From Bacteroidota bacterium (GTDB lineage: Bacteria; Bacteroidota; Bacteroidia; NS11-12g; UBA955): a DNA stretch of 64,000 nt. The stretch covers positions 36,374 through 100,373 of the forward strand of contig JANXMZ010000009.1 in NCBI GenBank assembly GCA_025354385.1, written 5' to 3'. The notes under the pieces are model-generated. The model worked only from the letters and a program-made list of their open reading frames with translations, did not search any database and was not told the DNA's origin. Shown here in pieces: positions 63,567 through 64,000 of the stretch (the stretch's first letter is position 1; each line of letters starts with the position of its first letter). A program made the position numbers and the translations under genes.

Positions 63567-63883
63567 ACGAAGCAGTATACTAACACCCTACCACAATTCT
63601 CTCGAAGCAACTGAGTTAACTTGTAAGTGCCGAAAATTAACTTTCAGATTTTTTAGTGAAAAATAATTCTTAAGAGGGGTAATTATTTTTTTAGGTCCCT
63701 TCATGGGACCGCCCCCTCGGAAAACACGATTTTCTTGATATTATTATATCATTGTATAGCTGATGAGTTATAAAGTGGACTCAAATACGGAGTTTAATTG
63801 GTCAGATTCCAATAGGGCCTACTGTGTACAAAAACGACTTTAGTGTTTTGGTAAATAAACAATAGCGTCCTAAACGATAAAAA

Positions 63884-63951
63884 AAAGAAAGGGAAGTTTT
63901 TATCCTCAGAGTTACCTTTGAGGTCCTACAAAAAACCATCCCCCTTTCTTT
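63884..63951 (+). other. Long hairpin before the second IS transposase start
   Basis: AAAGAAAGGG (63884-63893) pairs with CCCTTTCTTT (63942-63951), with inner stems TTTTT/AAAAA and CCTCA/TGAGG. It ends 2 nt before the ATG at 63954, the same arrangement as in the first IS. Confidence 0.7.
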
Positions 63952-63953
63952 CA

Positions 63954-64000
63954 ATGACAAATGTAAATCTGTTTTCTCAAATTATCTCAAAATTAGACCG
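63954..64000 (+). CDS. IS transposase, N-terminal fragment (cut by window edge)
   Basis: Fifteen codons are visible: MTNVNLFSQIISKLD followed by a partial Arg codon. The FSQII.KLDR pattern is like the start of IS4-type (DUF4372) transposases, and the position relative to the IS end supports it. The rest lies outside the window. Confidence 0.6.
   Translation, partial: MTNVNLFSQIISKLD

Larger units (their letters stand above)
63388..63727. repeat. 340-bp element with 35-bp imperfect terminal inverted repeats
   Basis: 63388-63422 and the reverse complement of 63694-63727 share three blocks: GTGTTTTCCGA, CGGTCCCA and AGGGACC, broken by a 5-nt and a 3/4-nt difference. Each end folds by itself into a hairpin (GGTCCC / GGGACC). 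The interior carries no ORF but has a terminator hairpin and an 11-bp inverted repeat. It resembles a small non-autonomous mobile element (MITE) or a remnant of one; its family is not recognised. Confidence 0.6.
63142..63857. other. Intergenic stretch between two IS copies
   Basis: No convincing gene. It holds a 340-bp structure with hairpin-bearing inverted repeats (63388-63727), a strong bidirectional terminator (63493-63518) and a long inverted repeat (63522-63566). A TAATTTTG box occurs near 63277 without an obvious gene after it. Confidence 0.6.
63858..64000 (+). mobile_element. Left end of a second IS (partial)
   Basis: AACAATAGCGTCCTAAA at 63858 repeats the terminal sequence of the upstream IS (AACATTAGCGTCCTAAT) with differences at two positions. 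After about 90 nt an ORF begins at 63954 (MTNVNLFSQIISKLD, cut by the window edge), in the same relative place as the transposase in the first element and resembling the DUF4372 N-terminus. The internal sequence differs from the first copy, so it is a related but distinct IS. Confidence 0.75.

Noticed and set aside
1..64000. tRNA, rRNA, riboswitch or CRISPR features
   Set aside because: I looked for cloverleaf-like T-loop motifs, rRNA-like stretches and regularly spaced repeats and saw none I could support by eye.

Overview
The window is AT-rich chromosomal DNA from a member of the Bacteroidota, probably a free-living aerobic heterotroph. The evidence is a PorQ-like type IX secretion (T9SS) protein, two large surface proteins with T9SS C-terminal sorting domains (one type A, one type B), several Bacteroidota outer-membrane barrels, promoters of the Bacteroidota TAnnTTTG (-7) type, no visible Shine-Dalgarno preference at starts, and an EF-P of the PGNLRAF type. 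I cannot fix the genus. No rRNA, tRNA or CRISPR array was seen.

Layout. 1-7.8 kb: the 5' end of a probable NFACT/RqcH gene, map, a kup + porin pair, prfB with its programmed frameshift, an HMG-CoA lyase, a PPK2 and a small barrel protein. 7.8-13.7 kb: serC-serA-DUF1015, two small ORFs and acs. 13.8-19.1 kb: unknown genes, a DUF3817 protein and a PKD-repeat T9SS protein. 19.2-23.5 kb: efp, an agmatinase-like gene, a cysteine desulfurase, cmk and an SPFH lipoprotein. 23.5-30 kb: a TetR-controlled MFS pump, dihydroorotase, a putative porin and porQ. 30-33.6 kb: an overlapping ZIP/PAP2/methyltransferase operon and two lipoproteins. 33.7-37.9 kb: homogentisate dioxygenase, a peroxiredoxin, and a cluster made of a homogentisate-prenyltransferase-like UbiA protein, a methyltransferase and a DUF92 (VTE6-like) protein. 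37.9-47.7 kb: a T9SS surface protein, hscA, a barrel protein, a fused E1 alpha/beta dehydrogenase and a PIG-V-like membrane protein. 47.8-53.8 kb: meaB, an FMN reductase, a small unknown, then a metal-uptake-like locus (Cys/His membrane peptide, TonB receptor, lipoprotein, BtuF-like protein). 53.9-61.8 kb: purL and three two-component genes. 61.8-64 kb: a complete IS4-type insertion sequence, a non-coding stretch holding a 340-bp element with hairpin-bearing inverted repeats, and the first bases of a second IS with the same terminal sequence.

How the genes fit together. Most of the window is core metabolism (serine, pyrimidine, purine, acetate, branched-chain keto acid and leucine/HMG-CoA catabolism, Fe-S assembly, translation factors) mixed with envelope functions. 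The most interesting block is the homogentisate region. One gene (hmgA) degrades homogentisate, while neighbours look able to prenylate it, methylate a product, and phosphorylate an isoprenoid alcohol phosphate. That set recalls tocopherol/plastoquinone-type biosynthesis but lies in what appears to be a non-phototroph. The right end is the mobile or accessory part.

Many genes have a TAnnTTTG box only 4-8 nt before the start codon, which implies leaderless or nearly leaderless mRNAs and was used to choose several starts. Many genes inside operons start with TTG.
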